Source of the DNA: Microbacterium sp. BLY
Lineage (GTDB): Bacteria > Actinomycetota > Actinomycetes > Actinomycetales > Microbacteriaceae
Length of the DNA stretch: 64,000 bases
Assembly: GCF_017939615.1 (NCBI RefSeq)
Contig: NZ_JAGKSR010000001.1
Span: 868,001-932,000, forward strand
Reading direction: 5' to 3'
The position numbers and the translations under genes were made by a program. Numbering within the stretch: position 1 is the first letter of the stretch; each line of letters begins with the position of its first letter. Of this stretch, positions 20,330-29,385 are shown in pieces. The notes under the pieces are model-generated. The model had not been told where the DNA came from and made no database searches. It saw nothing but the letters and a program-made list of their open reading frames with translations.

Positions 20330-21780
20330 CTGCCCAGCACCGCCTCTATGACCTTCTTCGCAATCGGAGCGGCGATGGTGTCCCCGCTTCCTGATTGACC
20401 CTGTCCGCCGCCGTTCTCGACGACGACCGCTACTGCGACCGCGGGGTCGTCCGCGGGGGCGAACCCCGTGAACCACAGCGTGTGCGGCCTGTTTCCGTTC
20501 TCCGCCGTTCCCGTCTTACCGGCCACGTCGACCCCGTCTATTCTTGCACCCTGGGCCGCGCCGTTTGAGACGCTCGCGACCATGGCGGAGGTGACGTCGT
20601 CCGCCACATCCGCCTCCATCGCCCGGCCGAACTCGGTGCTGTCGAACGACCGGATCACCGAGAGGTCGTTGCCGATCACGGCGTCCACCATCTGCGGGTT
20701 CATGACCACGCCGTCGTTGGCGATGCCCGCCGAGACCATGGCGATCTGGAGGGGCGTCGCGGTGACCTGCCCCTGGCCGAAGCCGGTGAGCGCGGTCTGC
20801 GCGTCGTCCAGGCCCTGCGGGTAGCTGGAGGGCGTCGAGGTGAGCGGGGTGTCGAAGCTGCGGTTGAAGCCGAACTTCTCCGCCATCTCCCGGATCGTGT
20901 CGTCGCCGAGCTCGACGGCGAGCTCGGCCATCGGGATGTTGCAGCTCAGCCGGATGGCCTCGGCGATCGTGACGGTCGCACCGGAGCCGCAGGTGCCGCC
21001 CCACGCGTTGGACACGCGGCTGGACGAGCCGGGCAGCGTGTAGGAGGCCGGGTTCGGCAGCGTCGACTGCGGAGTCCACTCGCCGCTCGCGTACGCGGCT
21101 GCCGCCACGACGAGCTTGAAGGTCGAGCCCGGGGGATTGAGGTCGCCGGCGATCGCGCGGTTCGATAGGGGCTTACCCGGGTCTGCGACGAGCTGGTCGT
21201 ACGTCGCGTTGGCCGCGTTGGCGTCGTGCGTGGCCATGAGGTTGGTGTCGAAGCCCGGGGTGGAGGCCATCGCGAGGATACGCCCCGTCTTCGGGTCCAT
21301 CGCGACGACGGCACCCTGCAACCCGTCGAGGGCGTCGGTGGCGGCCCGCTGTGCGGCGGTGTTCAGCGACAGCTCGACGCTGAAGCCGCGCTGCGGCTGG
21401 CCGGAGAGGATCCGCTCGATCTCCGCGAAGAAGGCGTTGGATCCGGTGCCGGAGAGGTCGGCGTTCATCGCCTTCTCGATCCCGGTGCTGGAGCCGAGGG
21501 CCGGGTTGAAGTACCCGGTGACGGGCTCCCACATCGTCGGATCGGTGTACACGCGCTGGAACCGGTACTGGTCGTCGCTGGGGACCGAGCTGGCGATCGC
21601 GTTGCCGTCGACGATGATCGCGCCTCGCTGGATCTCGTAGCTGTCGAGCCGCGTGCGCTTGTTGTGCGGGTTCTGCGCCAGTTCATCGGTCTCGACGACC
21701 TGGATCCAGCTCGTCGCGGCGAACAGCGCGACGAACATGAACAGCATGATCACGCTGAGTCTGCGGAGTTCTTTGGTCAT
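20326..21780 (-). CDS. pbpA: Penicillin-binding protein, class B transpeptidase
   Basis: A 484-residue membrane-anchored DD-transpeptidase that cross-links peptidoglycan with the SEDS polymerase encoded upstream. An N-terminal helix (about 10-28) anchors it. The three penicillin-binding motifs are intact: S219-TFK, S279-CN and K422-TG. The size and position between ftsW/rodA and pknA match PbpA of Mycobacterium and Corynebacterium. One base separates its start from the ftsW/rodA stop, and an ATGA joins it to pknA. Confidence 0.94.
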   Translation of the reverse strand: MTKELRRLSVIMLFMFVALFAATSWIQVVETDELAQNPHNKRTRLDSYEIQRGAIIVDGNAIASSVPSDDQYRFQRVYTDPTMWEPVTGYFNPALGSSTGIEKAMNADLSGTGSNAFFAEIERILSGQPQRGFSVELSLNTAAQRAATDALDGLQGAVVAMDPKTGRILAMASTPGFDTNLMATHDANAANATYDQLVADPGKPLSNRAIAGDLNPPGSTFKLVVAAAAYASGEWTPQSTLPNPASYTLPGSSSRVSNAWGGTCGSGATVTIAEAIRLSCNIPMAELAVELGDDTIREMAEKFGFNRSFDTPLTSTPSSYPQGLDDAQTALTGFGQGQVTATPLQIAMVSAGIANDGVVMNPQMVDAVIGNDLSVIRSFDSTEFGRAMEADVADDVTSAMVASVSNGAAQGARIDGVDVAGKTGTAENGNRPHTLWFTGFAPADDPAVAVAVVVENGGGQGQSGSGDTIAAPIAKKVIEAVLGR

Positions 21781-21781
21781 G

Positions 21782-23167
21782 TCAGCCGATCACCACCCGG
21801 GGCTGACGGCGGACGCCGTCGGAGATGCGGAGCAGGAGTGCCACGATGAGCCAGTTCGCGACCAGCGACGACCCGCCGGCGGCGAGGAACGGCGTGGTCA
21901 GACCGGTCAGCGGAATCACCCGGGTGACACCGCCGACCATGATGAAAACCTGCAGGGCGATCGTGAACGAGAGGCCGGTCGCGAGCAGCTTGCCGAAGTC
22001 GTCCTGGCCGGCGAGGCCGATGCGGATCCCGCGGCTCACGAACACCATGTAGAGGCACAGGATCGCGAACAGGCCGATGAGGCCGAGTTCCTCGCCGAGG
22101 CTGGTGATGATGTAGTCGCTGTGGGCGAGCGGGGTGATCTCGGGCCGGCCCTGACCCCAGCCCGTCCCCATGAGTCCCCCGCGAGCGAGGCCGAACAGGC
22201 CCTGCATGGGCTGGTAGCCCGGACCGTCCGGATCGACCTTCGAGGAGTCGAAGAGGAACAGCCAGTTGGTGAAGCGTCCCTGCACGTAGCTGAGGATCTG
22301 CGTCGCCACGGCCACCCCGGCGACCACCAGTCCGAGGCCGATCAGCACCCAGCTGGTCTTGCCGGTGGCGACGTAGAGCATGGCGACGAACATGCCGAAG
22401 ATCAGCGTCCCGGTGCCCAGGTCGCGCTGGAAGACGATGATGCCCAGGGAGATGAGCCACACGACCAGGACCGGACCGAGTTCGCGCATGCGCGGCCAGG
22501 TGATCCCGAGCACGCGCTTGCCGACGGAGGTGAGGCTCTCCCGTGTGCGGACGAGGTAGCCGGCGAAGAAGATCGCGAGACAGATCTTGGCGAGTTCGCC
22601 CGGCTGGAAGGCGAACATGCCGCCGAGCGACACCCAGACCTGCGCGTTCGCGTCCGGGATCCGCAGTCCGGGGACGAACGGCAGCAGGAGCAGCAGGATT
22701 CCGGCGAGGCCGAAGATGTAGGTGTACCGGAAGAGGATCCGGTAGTTGCGCAGCAGGATGACGACCGTGATCGCGCCTGCCAGCGAGATGGCCGTCCACG
22801 CGAGCTGCTTGGTGGAGTACGCGTTCCACCCGGTGTTCCCGTAGGCGATGTCGATGCGGTAGATCATCGCCACGCCGAGGCCGGTGAGGAGCGTCGCGAT
22901 CGGCACGACGAACGGGTCGGCGTCGGCGGCGACGAAGCGGAGCACGATGTGCAGCGCGAAAGCGAGAGCGGCGAGCCCGCCGCCGATCGCGAGGATCATC
23001 GGGTCGATCGTGCCGAGGGCGCCCAGCTGGACGAGGGTGAGGGCCGCACCGCTGAGTGCGCAGGCGAACAGGAGCAGCCAGAACTCGCGGTTGCGCTGGG
23101 TCTGCGGCATCCGCAGGCGGCGCAGCGCCTTGATGACCGTGGTGTCGGCCTGCACGTCGGTGCTCAT
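21782..23167 (-). CDS. rodA: FtsW/RodA-type SEDS peptidoglycan polymerase
   Basis: A 461-residue polytopic SEDS glycosyltransferase that polymerises lipid II. About ten to twelve hydrophobic helices. Family signatures are present: FQRDLGTGTLIFGMFVAML, and HSDYIITSLGEELGLIG near the C-terminal third. It is the natural partner of the class B PBP downstream. Naming as RodA or FtsW is uncertain from sequence alone; in this conserved operon it is usually called RodA. The start overlaps the pstP stop in ATGA. Confidence 0.93.
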   Translation of the reverse strand: MSTDVQADTTVIKALRRLRMPQTQRNREFWLLLFACALSGAALTLVQLGALGTIDPMILAIGGGLAALAFALHIVLRFVAADADPFVVPIATLLTGLGVAMIYRIDIAYGNTGWNAYSTKQLAWTAISLAGAITVVILLRNYRILFRYTYIFGLAGILLLLLPFVPGLRIPDANAQVWVSLGGMFAFQPGELAKICLAIFFAGYLVRTRESLTSVGKRVLGITWPRMRELGPVLVVWLISLGIIVFQRDLGTGTLIFGMFVAMLYVATGKTSWVLIGLGLVVAGVAVATQILSYVQGRFTNWLFLFDSSKVDPDGPGYQPMQGLFGLARGGLMGTGWGQGRPEITPLAHSDYIITSLGEELGLIGLFAILCLYMVFVSRGIRIGLAGQDDFGKLLATGLSFTIALQVFIMVGGVTRVIPLTGLTTPFLAAGGSSLVANWLIVALLLRISDGVRRQPRVVIG

Positions 23168-24468
23168 CCGGCACCCCCCGACGGGGTGGCGCTGGGGCTC
23201 GGGAGGGGAGTGGGCAGGGGCGTCTGCTCGATGATGTTGGCCTCGGCGCCGGTGCGCAGCCGCTCGACGATGGCCATCGCGTCGGAGAGGGACCGCGCGC
23301 TGATGGTGCGCTCGACCGAGGCCCGCTGGTAGGGCGGCAGGTTCGCGAGGAGGATCTCGGTGTCTTCCACCGGGGTGGAGAGGGTGATCGGCCCGATGTT
23401 CTGCTGGACGCCCTGGAAGATCACGACGCTGTCCTCATCGGCGCCGATGAAGTACCGCGTCTGCGTCCAGCTGTAGGCGGCGAACGCCGCGAAGCCGAGC
23501 ATGGCGAGCACGACGAGGGTGCCGGCGATCCAGCCGAGCCGGCGGCGCTTGGCGCGACGACGGTCCTCCTCGATGAGCTCCTCGAGGTACTCCGGCGCCG
23601 GTTCGAAGTGGCTCGGCTCGTTGGCCGCCTGTCGCACCGGGTGCAGCCAGTTGCTGCGCGGCGCGCGCACCGGCGGCACGTAGACACCGGAGGGGTTCGA
23701 CGCGGCGCCGACGATCGTGGCGGTGCCGGAGTGGACCGGATGCTGCCCGCCCACGTCGACCAAGACGATCGTGACGTTGTCCGGGGCGCCGCCGTCGAGG
23801 GCCTGCTTGAGGAGGTTGTCGGCCGTGCGTCCGGGGGCGAGCCCGAGCTGCATGGTCTTGAGGATCCGCGCCTCGTCCACCACGCCCGAGAGACCGTCGG
23901 AGCACAGCAGCCAGCGATCGCCCGGCTGCGCGTGCATGACGAACATGTCGAGCTCGGGGTCGGCGTCCATGTCGCTGAGCACCCGCATGAGCACCGAGCG
24001 CCGCGGGTGGTACCGGGCTTCCTCCGGCGTGATGCGACCGGAGTCGACCAGCCGCTGCACGAACGTGTGGTCGGCGGTGATCTGCGTGAGGGCGTCGTCG
24101 CGGTAGAGGTAGATGCGGGAGTCGCCGATGTGGCCGATGACCGCATACTCGTCGACCATGATGATGGCGCTGAGCGTGGTGCCGAGACCGGCGAGTTCGG
24201 GGCGGTCCTTGGCGGCGCGGATGAGGTCGCCCGCGGCGGTCGTCGCGGCCGCCTGCAGCGCGGCCTGCGCGTCCTCCGTCGAGGCGTAGGGCTGATCGAG
24301 CGGCTCCATGCGCTGGATCGCGATGCTCGAGGCGACATCGCCGCCCGCGTGGCCGCCCATGCCGTCGGCGACGACGAACAGGTTCGCCCCGGAGTACCCG
24401 GAGTCCTGGTTGTTGGAGCGGACCTTTCCCGTGTGGGAGATCGCGGCGCTCGAGCCTTCGAAGACCAT
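23164..24468 (-). CDS. pstP: PP2C-type Ser/Thr phosphatase PstP
   Basis: A 434-residue membrane phosphatase that reverses PknA/PknB phosphorylation. The PP2C domain (1-235) has the metal-binding RSNNQD, VADGMGGHAGGD, GHIGDSR, LLCSDGLSG and APDNVT motifs. A helix lies near residues 314-336, followed by an extracellular ~95-residue domain and a Pro/Ser-rich end. Seven bases separate it from fhaB. The layout matches M. tuberculosis PstP. Confidence 0.95.
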   Translation of the reverse strand: MVFEGSSAAISHTGKVRSNNQDSGYSGANLFVVADGMGGHAGGDVASSIAIQRMEPLDQPYASTEDAQAALQAAATTAAGDLIRAAKDRPELAGLGTTLSAIIMVDEYAVIGHIGDSRIYLYRDDALTQITADHTFVQRLVDSGRITPEEARYHPRRSVLMRVLSDMDADPELDMFVMHAQPGDRWLLCSDGLSGVVDEARILKTMQLGLAPGRTADNLLKQALDGGAPDNVTIVLVDVGGQHPVHSGTATIVGAASNPSGVYVPPVRAPRSNWLHPVRQAANEPSHFEPAPEYLEELIEEDRRRAKRRRLGWIAGTLVVLAMLGFAAFAAYSWTQTRYFIGADEDSVVIFQGVQQNIGPITLSTPVEDTEILLANLPPYQRASVERTISARSLSDAMAIVERLRTGAEANIIEQTPLPTPLPSPSATPSGGAG

Positions 24469-24475
24469 GCCGGCG

Positions 24476-24991
24476 TCAGGCCCTCAACTCGAACGTCGTG
24501 GCGCCCACCTTGACGGGCGTGCCGAGACTGAGCGCAACCGGCCCCCCGGTCACCCGCTGCCCGGCCACGAACGTGCCGTTGGTCGAGTCGAGGTCCTGGA
24601 TCGCCCAGGTGTCGCCGCGGAGGAGCAGCCGGGCATGGTGGCTGGACGTGTAGTCGTCGCGGATCACCAGGGCCGATTCGCTGGAGCGGCCGATCGTCAT
24701 CGCGTCGGCGCCGAGGGGGAGCTCGAGACCGGCCTTCGGGCCCGACGTGATCACGAGGCGCTTCGCGGTGGCCACGGTCGCCGGTCCGGACGACGGCCGC
24801 GACGACGAGGGACGCGCGGGGGAGGCCGGTGCTGCGGCTGCCGCCGGCGCTCCGGCCGTGGCCTCGACCGGCAGCTTGCGCGCGCGGACGCCGAACAGGT
24901 CGGCCCGGAGGGAGTAGACCACGCCGAACACGAAGAACCACATCAGCACGAGGAAGCCGATGCGGAGGAGAAGGAGGACCAGTTCGCTCAT
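24476..24991 (-). CDS. fhaB: FHA-domain membrane protein FhaB
   Basis: A 171-residue protein: one N-terminal helix (about 4-27), an Ala/Pro/Ser-rich linker (40-72) and a C-terminal FHA domain (about 80-170). The phosphothreonine-binding residues are visible in TIGRSS, SSHHARL and STNGTFV. FhaB/FipA is a PknA/PknB substrate linked to septum assembly in mycobacteria. The start overlaps the fhaA stop in ATGA. Confidence 0.92.
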   Translation of the reverse strand: MSELVLLLLRIGFLVLMWFFVFGVVYSLRADLFGVRARKLPVEATAGAPAAAAAPASPARPSSSRPSSGPATVATAKRLVITSGPKAGLELPLGADAMTIGRSSESALVIRDDYTSSHHARLLLRGDTWAIQDLDSTNGTFVAGQRVTGGPVALSLGTPVKVGATTFELRA

Positions 24992-25713
24992 CCGAGGGCT
25001 CCGAACGCGCGGGTCGCGTCGTCGCCCGGGCGGGACGCGCGCGACGGAGTGGCGACGGGGACGATGCGGAACACCAGGTCGGTGCGCCCGATGGTGATCG
25101 TCGTGTCGGAGGGGAGGGCGGCCTCGCGGAGCTTCTGACCGTCGACCTTGGTGCCGTTCGTCGAGCCCATATCGCGGAGCATCGCGCGCTCGCCGTCCCA
25201 GAGGATCTCAGCGTGGCGACGGCTCGATCCGGCGTCGGCGATGGTGATGTCGGCGTCGGATCCCCGTCCGATGACCGTGCGCGCTCGCGTCAGGGTGTGC
25301 CGGCGTCCGTCGACGTCGACCACCGCCTGCCAGCTCACGCGTCCTTCGACCGCACCGGACGTCACGCGCACGGTGCCGGTGGCGACCTTGTCGTCCGCGT
25401 CGAGAGTGATCGACAGTGGGCCGGCGAAGCTGTAGCCCTGCGACTTCGCGTGCTTCGTGAGGAGGGCGTGCAGCTCGTCCGTCAGCGCACCGCCGAGTCC
25501 GCGCATCCGCTCCGCGTCGTCGGGGCTGAGGCGCACGACGAAGTTGTTGGGGGCGATGATGCGGTCGCGACTCACCACAGCCGCGGTCGTGTCCGCCTCG
25601 CGCCGCAGCGCCGAGGCGATCTCCACGGGCTGGATGCCGCTGCGGAAGGTCTTCGCGAACGCGCTGTTCACCGCGCGCTCGAGACCCTTCTCAAAGCTGT
25701 CAAGTAGTCCCAC
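24988..25713 (-). CDS. fhaA: FHA-domain protein FhaA with DUF3662
   Basis: A 241-residue protein that starts the operon. The N-terminal DUF3662 domain (1-120) begins with LLDSFEKGLERAVNSAFAKTF; a short linker leads to an FHA domain (about 160-230) with VIGRGSDAD, SSRRHAE and STNGTKV. In M. tuberculosis FhaA binds PknB and the flippase regulator MviN. A GTG start with AGAGGAG six bases upstream. A TACGAT at 25746-25751 may be the operon -10. Confidence 0.93.
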   Translation of the reverse strand: MGLLDSFEKGLERAVNSAFAKTFRSGIQPVEIASALRREADTTAAVVSRDRIIAPNNFVVRLSPDDAERMRGLGGALTDELHALLTKHAKSQGYSFAGPLSITLDADDKVATGTVRVTSGAVEGRVSWQAVVDVDGRRHTLTRARTVIGRGSDADITIADAGSSRRHAEILWDGERAMLRDMGSTNGTKVDGQKLREAALPSDTTITIGRTDLVFRIVPVATPSRASRPGDDATRAFGALG

Positions 25714-25857
25714 TGGGCTCCTCTGGCATGCCGACCGTTAGCCACATCGTAGCCAGGTGAGCTGGGGGAACGCCGCCGACGCCCCTCGCCGGGTGTGCAT
25801 CGGGGGCGAAATCGCGTGATATCCTCGGAAAGTTGAGTTCTTCGGAGCGAGACACTC

Positions 25858-25940
25858 GCGCGAGTGGCGGAATGGTAGACGCGCTGGCTTCAGGTGCCAG
25901 TGTCCTTATGGACGTGGGGGTTCAAGTCCCCCCTCGCGCA
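25858..25940 (+). tRNA. tRNA-Leu (CAG)
   Basis: An 83-nt class II tRNA with a long variable arm. The acceptor arm pairs GCGCGAG with CTCGCGC; the anticodon stem pairs CTGGC with GCCAG around TTCAGGT, giving anticodon CAG at 25891-25893. CCA is not encoded. A TATCCT at 25820-25825 may be the -10. It borders the lower-GC segment that follows. Confidence 0.97.
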
Positions 25941-25978
25941 CGCGAAGGTGTGGAGGTCATGCACCCGATCTGTTTATG

Positions 25979-26020
25979 AAATTGGTCCGGTTTCGTTACG
26001 AAACCGGACCAATTTTGTTT
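25979..26020 (+). terminator. Strong intrinsic terminator after tRNA-Leu
   Basis: A perfect 17-bp stem whose left arm runs 25979-25995 and right arm 25999-26015, with a TTA loop and the tail TTTTGTTTT. This is the most canonical rho-independent terminator in the window. Confidence 0.93.
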
Positions 26021-26200
26021 TACGGCCGCTAAACGCGCGATCTGTGGGTCCGCGAGGGAGATCGGCTGCCCCAGAACGGGGAGCCTCTTTGCGCAACCCG
26101 AACCTTCCTTACACACCTTTTCGGATGTGTTCAGGGGGCGGGACAACGGCCCGGGGGCCGTGCCACGATGAGGGCTCCATCGACTATCCAGGGGGCATTC

Positions 26201-26602
26201 ATGGCCACGACGATTGAGCGCACATCGACACGGCGGGTGGGTGTGTTCGCAGCTGTCGCAGCGGCGGTCGCACTGTGCTTCGCGCTTGTCGCATCTCCGG
26301 CGTATGCCGCAGGATCCTTCAATGTGAAGGCGACGCCCGGCGGATGTACTCAGACGGACTTCAAGGGGTCCAGCAGCGGTAACACCGGATACACCCAGCA
26401 CGCCAATGTCATCTGCGCCACGCACCTGCTGGTGAGTGTGCAGCTCACGAAGAACGGCGCTACTGCACCGAGGCAGACGTCGACGGGCGGCTACATCTCG
26501 TCCACCCTCACCGGCTCGGGCACCATCACCGGTAAGCACCAGCTCTGCGTCTGGCAGGCCGCATCGTTCTGGTACAACTGCGACTTCACGCGGAACACGT
26601 GA
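26201..26602 (+). CDS. Secreted small cysteine-containing protein, unknown
   Basis: A 133-residue precursor. AGGGGG precedes the ATG. A classical signal peptide (RRVGVFAAVAAAVALCFALV) ends at SPAYA, cleavage near residue 36. The mature ~97 residues are rich in Thr, Ser and Gly and contain four cysteines (GGCTQ, VICAT, QLCVW, YNCDF), enough for two disulfides. I do not recognise the family. It is the first gene of a tightly packed cluster encoding a lipoprotein, membrane protein, adaptor and ABC transporter, and its stop overlaps the next start (GTGA). It may be an exported effector or antimicrobial protein. Confidence 0.7.
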   Translation: MATTIERTSTRRVGVFAAVAAAVALCFALVASPAYAAGSFNVKATPGGCTQTDFKGSSSGNTGYTQHANVICATHLLVSVQLTKNGATAPRQTSTGGYISSTLTGSGTITGKHQLCVWQAASFWYNCDFTRNT

Positions 26603-27231
26603 CTCGGAAGGCAGCAGCCGCCTTCACGGGTCTTGCGGTCGTTCTCGTCTGTCTTGTCGGTTGTACCGGCGTGGCGGACGGGGGCGACCCTTCCGCGAGT
26701 CGGGGGCCGGACGAGATCCGCGCAGAGATCCAGGGCTCGGCGGGGGTGATGGCTGATCAAGGCCGAAAGGAGCAGGCGGAAGCGTTCCGTGATGGCGTGG
26801 TCGATGAGGATGAGTACCTGCAGGCTCTGCGCAGCCTGCGCTCGTGCATCGAGGAGGGTGGATACGGCTTCAGTGAGCCAGCTTTGAGTCCGGTGACCGG
26901 GCTGAACTACGAGTTCGTCTACTACTCGAACGGACGCGACGAGGAGAAGGCCGGCAAGGACTACGCCGAGTGCGAGGCCCAGTACTGGCAGCCGCTCCAG
27001 GGCTATTACTTCTCCACCCACGCGCAGCGGATGGACGAGCAGCTGAAGAATGCCGTGCTGCAGTGCATGGATGACAAGGGGCACCCTGGCGTCGCGGACG
27101 GCACGAACCTTGTGGAAATCTCACCCATCATCGGCGACGACGAGGATGCCAGGGTTGCGGCGCGCGAGTGCGCGACCAAAGAAGCTGAACGGCTGTATCC
27201 GGAGCTGCCTTCGGTCACAGTCTTCGACTGA
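26599..27231 (+). CDS. Lipoprotein of unknown function
   Basis: A 210-residue protein with GTG start. The signal sequence ends in a lipobox LVGC, lipidated Cys22. The rest is a charged helical domain with four further cysteines (RSCIEEGG, YAECEAQYW, LQCMDDKGH, ARECATKEA), spaced as if two disulfides link helices. No family recognised. Sits between the secreted protein and the membrane protein; by analogy with bacteriocin loci it might bind the secreted product or give immunity, which is inference only. Confidence 0.65.
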   Translation: MTRKAAAAFTGLAVVLVCLVGCTGVADGGDPSASRGPDEIRAEIQGSAGVMADQGRKEQAEAFRDGVVDEDEYLQALRSLRSCIEEGGYGFSEPALSPVTGLNYEFVYYSNGRDEEKAGKDYAECEAQYWQPLQGYYFSTHAQRMDEQLKNAVLQCMDDKGHPGVADGTNLVEISPIIGDDEDARVAARECATKEAERLYPELPSVTVFD

Positions 27232-27248
27232 GTTGCGAGGGAATCAGG

Positions 27249-27677
27249 ATGAACAAGTACCTCCGATGGGTTGCGGTAGTGGGAGGGATCGTCATCGCGC
27301 TGGTGTCCGTGGGACTTCTCATCAGCGGCTCCACGCTTGAGGCGGCGAGCGAACGCGGGACTCTGATCGATGCGTCCGGCGTTGCCCCGAGCGCGGAGAT
27401 GGTGGCGGCGGTCGCGCAGCCGCGAATCGTGCTGGGGATCGCGGGTGTGGTCCAAGCAGTAGCGCTCTTGCTGCTTGTGTGGGTGAGGTCGAGGGCGATG
27501 GTGGTTATCGGAGTCATTGTCAGCGCCGCGGCGCTTGCCGCGCTCGTCGTCGTCGCGGTCATCTGGCCGTTCGAGGGGATCAACATCCCAGCGATCCTCC
27601 CCGTGGCCATCGCCGTCGTGCTCACGGTGATCGTTACTGGGAGTCGGCTACGCGCTCGACTCCCCGCGCAGCGGTAG
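27249..27677 (+). CDS. Four-helix membrane protein of unknown function
   Basis: A 142-residue protein with about four predicted helices (9-29, 60-80, 83-105, 113-133) and a short extracellular stretch after the first helix. GAGGGA six bases before the ATG. Lacks recognisable motifs. Position in the export cluster suggests an accessory or immunity role. Confidence 0.6.
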   Translation: MNKYLRWVAVVGGIVIALVSVGLLISGSTLEAASERGTLIDASGVAPSAEMVAAVAQPRIVLGIAGVVQAVALLLLVWVRSRAMVVIGVIVSAAALAALVVVAVIWPFEGINIPAILPVAIAVVLTVIVTGSRLRARLPAQR

Positions 27678-27682
27678 TAGCG

Positions 27683-28780
27683 ATGACGGATGACGCAGCG
27701 CAGAGAGGGCGCACACATCGCCACGGGTGGCGGGCCGGTGTCGTCGTGCTGGTTTCCGCCATCTGGGCCATAGTCCCCATCGGGACGGCCGCGTATCTGC
27801 TGCACCAGTCTTCCTTGGTCGAGCTTCCCAGTGAGCAGCAAGTGTGGGAACCGATTCGGCCGGCGCCGTCGTCTGTCGAGGAGCAGTCCGGGCTCGCACT
27901 TACATGGTCCCCGCCGGCCGACATCATCGCCCCGGCGTGGAGCGGAATCGTTCAGTCTGTCGGGATTGAAACGGGCGGGGCGCTCGACTCGGGGGTGACG
28001 GTCGCCAAGATCGGGGGCATCCAGCGGCTTGCGTATGCCTCGGCCGAACCTTTCAGTAGGTCGTTGTCGGTGGACGACCGCGGCACTGATGTCGCGGACT
28101 TGAACAGGCTCCTGGCTTCTCGTGAGCTCAACCATGCCGGGGGGGACTACTTCACGTGGGAAACGCGCCTCGGAGTGCAGAAGCTCGCGGAATCACTCGG
28201 AGCGGGCAGGAACGTCACGACGTTCGATCCTTCATGGGTGATCTATCTGTCGGCACCCGTGAGCATTGAAACGGTTGACCTCGTGGTGGGCGCCCCGGCG
28301 CCCACTGAGGGAACCGTCATCGCGACGGGATACCCGAGACTTTCGGCGGCTACTCTGACGACGTTCTCCGCGGCGAAGGACCTGCTCTCCGATGAGCAGG
28401 CCGCTACGCCAGAGGCAGTTCCGCTTCCCGACGACGCCGCCCTCGTTCTCGACGATCAGGAGCTCGTGTTGGCTGCGGACCGGGCGTCGGTCGCGCCCGA
28501 GTCGCTCCCGGCTGTCGAGGCGGTGGTGAGCCAGGGTGCGCGCGCAATAGTGGTGAAGACCCGGATTCCGGGCGTCGAGGGGTGGTCCGTGCCGTCGGTC
28601 GCGGTGTATGTCGATGCGGCGGGGTCATCCTGTGTGCTCGTGCGCACCGACGGTGACACGCGCGCGGTCCTCGTGACACTCGCATCGACCGGGGACCAGA
28701 CAGCGATTGTGAGTGGCGCTCTCTCTCCGGGGGACGACATCGCGACGAACCCATCCTTGGACCCGCAGTCGTGTTCGTAG
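27683..28780 (+). CDS. Membrane-anchored adaptor with peptidoglycan-binding-like domain
   Basis: A 365-residue protein: N-terminal helix (about 19-41), then an extracytoplasmic region. Around residues 125-170 it has a peptidoglycan-binding-like fold (DDRGTDVADLNRLLASRE, ETRLGVQKLAESLG) inserted in a beta-rich frame that resembles periplasmic adaptor (HlyD/MacA) hairpins. Such adaptors accompany MacB/FtsX-type ABC exporters in monoderm actinobacteria. It lies five bases after the membrane protein gene and overlaps the ATPase gene by ten bases, which supports one complex. Confidence 0.72.
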   Translation: MTDDAAQRGRTHRHGWRAGVVVLVSAIWAIVPIGTAAYLLHQSSLVELPSEQQVWEPIRPAPSSVEEQSGLALTWSPPADIIAPAWSGIVQSVGIETGGALDSGVTVAKIGGIQRLAYASAEPFSRSLSVDDRGTDVADLNRLLASRELNHAGGDYFTWETRLGVQKLAESLGAGRNVTTFDPSWVIYLSAPVSIETVDLVVGAPAPTEGTVIATGYPRLSAATLTTFSAAKDLLSDEQAATPEAVPLPDDAALVLDDQELVLAADRASVAPESLPAVEAVVSQGARAIVVKTRIPGVEGWSVPSVAVYVDAAGSSCVLVRTDGDTRAVLVTLASTGDQTAIVSGALSPGDDIATNPSLDPQSCS

Positions 28781-29385
28781 AGTTCGCCGGGGTGTCGAAG
28801 CGGTTCGGAGAGCGTCAGGTCCTCGATGAGGTGTCCTTTCGCGCCGTTGGGCCCGCGATGGTCGGTCTCGTGGGACCGTCCGGAGCAGGCAAGAGCACAG
28901 TGCTCGGGATGATTGCCGGAATGGAGGCCTCGGACCGCGGCCACGTTCGGACCAGTGTCGAGACTTCCGGTGGCGCACTCGGGTGGATCGTCCAGTCCTC
29001 GCCTCTCCTGACCAGGCGCACAGTGTGGGACAACGTGGCGCTGGGTGGCCGCTGTCTTGGTTTCTCACCTGACATGCAAAAAGTGACGAGCATCCTTGAG
29101 CGCCTACGCATCGACGGGCTTGCGCAGCAGAAGGTGAAACGACTGTCGAGAGGTGAGCGTCAGCGTGTGGCGGTCGCGCGTGGTCTCGTTGCTCGGGCGG
29201 AGATCCTGCTCGCGGACGAACCCACCGCGTCACTGGATGCGGTTGCGCGGGATGCAGTCACTGACGCCTTGAAGGAGGCGGGGCGGAGCTGCTTGGTGCT
29301 TGTCGCGACGCACGATCCGCGGGTCGCTGCAGCGTGCGATGTGGTGTTCAAAGTCGACGGTGGGGCGATCCTCGATGCGCGCTAG
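28771..29385 (+). CDS. ABC transporter ATP-binding protein (LolD/MacB-like)
   Basis: A 204-residue ATPase with GTG start. Walker A GPSGAGKST (about 34-42), a signature loop of LSRGERQR in place of LSGGQ, Walker B ILLADEPTASLD, and H-loop ATHDP. Short single-domain form as in LolD-type exporters. It overlaps the adaptor gene by ten bases and the permease gene by eleven, so the three are made together. Confidence 0.9.
   Translation: MFVEFAGVSKRFGERQVLDEVSFRAVGPAMVGLVGPSGAGKSTVLGMIAGMEASDRGHVRTSVETSGGALGWIVQSSPLLTRRTVWDNVALGGRCLGFSPDMQKVTSILERLRIDGLAQQKVKRLSRGERQRVAVARGLVARAEILLADEPTASLDAVARDAVTDALKEAGRSCLVLVATHDPRVAAACDVVFKVDGGAILDAR

Noticed and set aside
26201..26602. Lactococcin 972-family bacteriocin
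   Set aside because: The neighbourhood fits, but the mature sequence lacks the family's pattern and has four cysteines; I left it unassigned.
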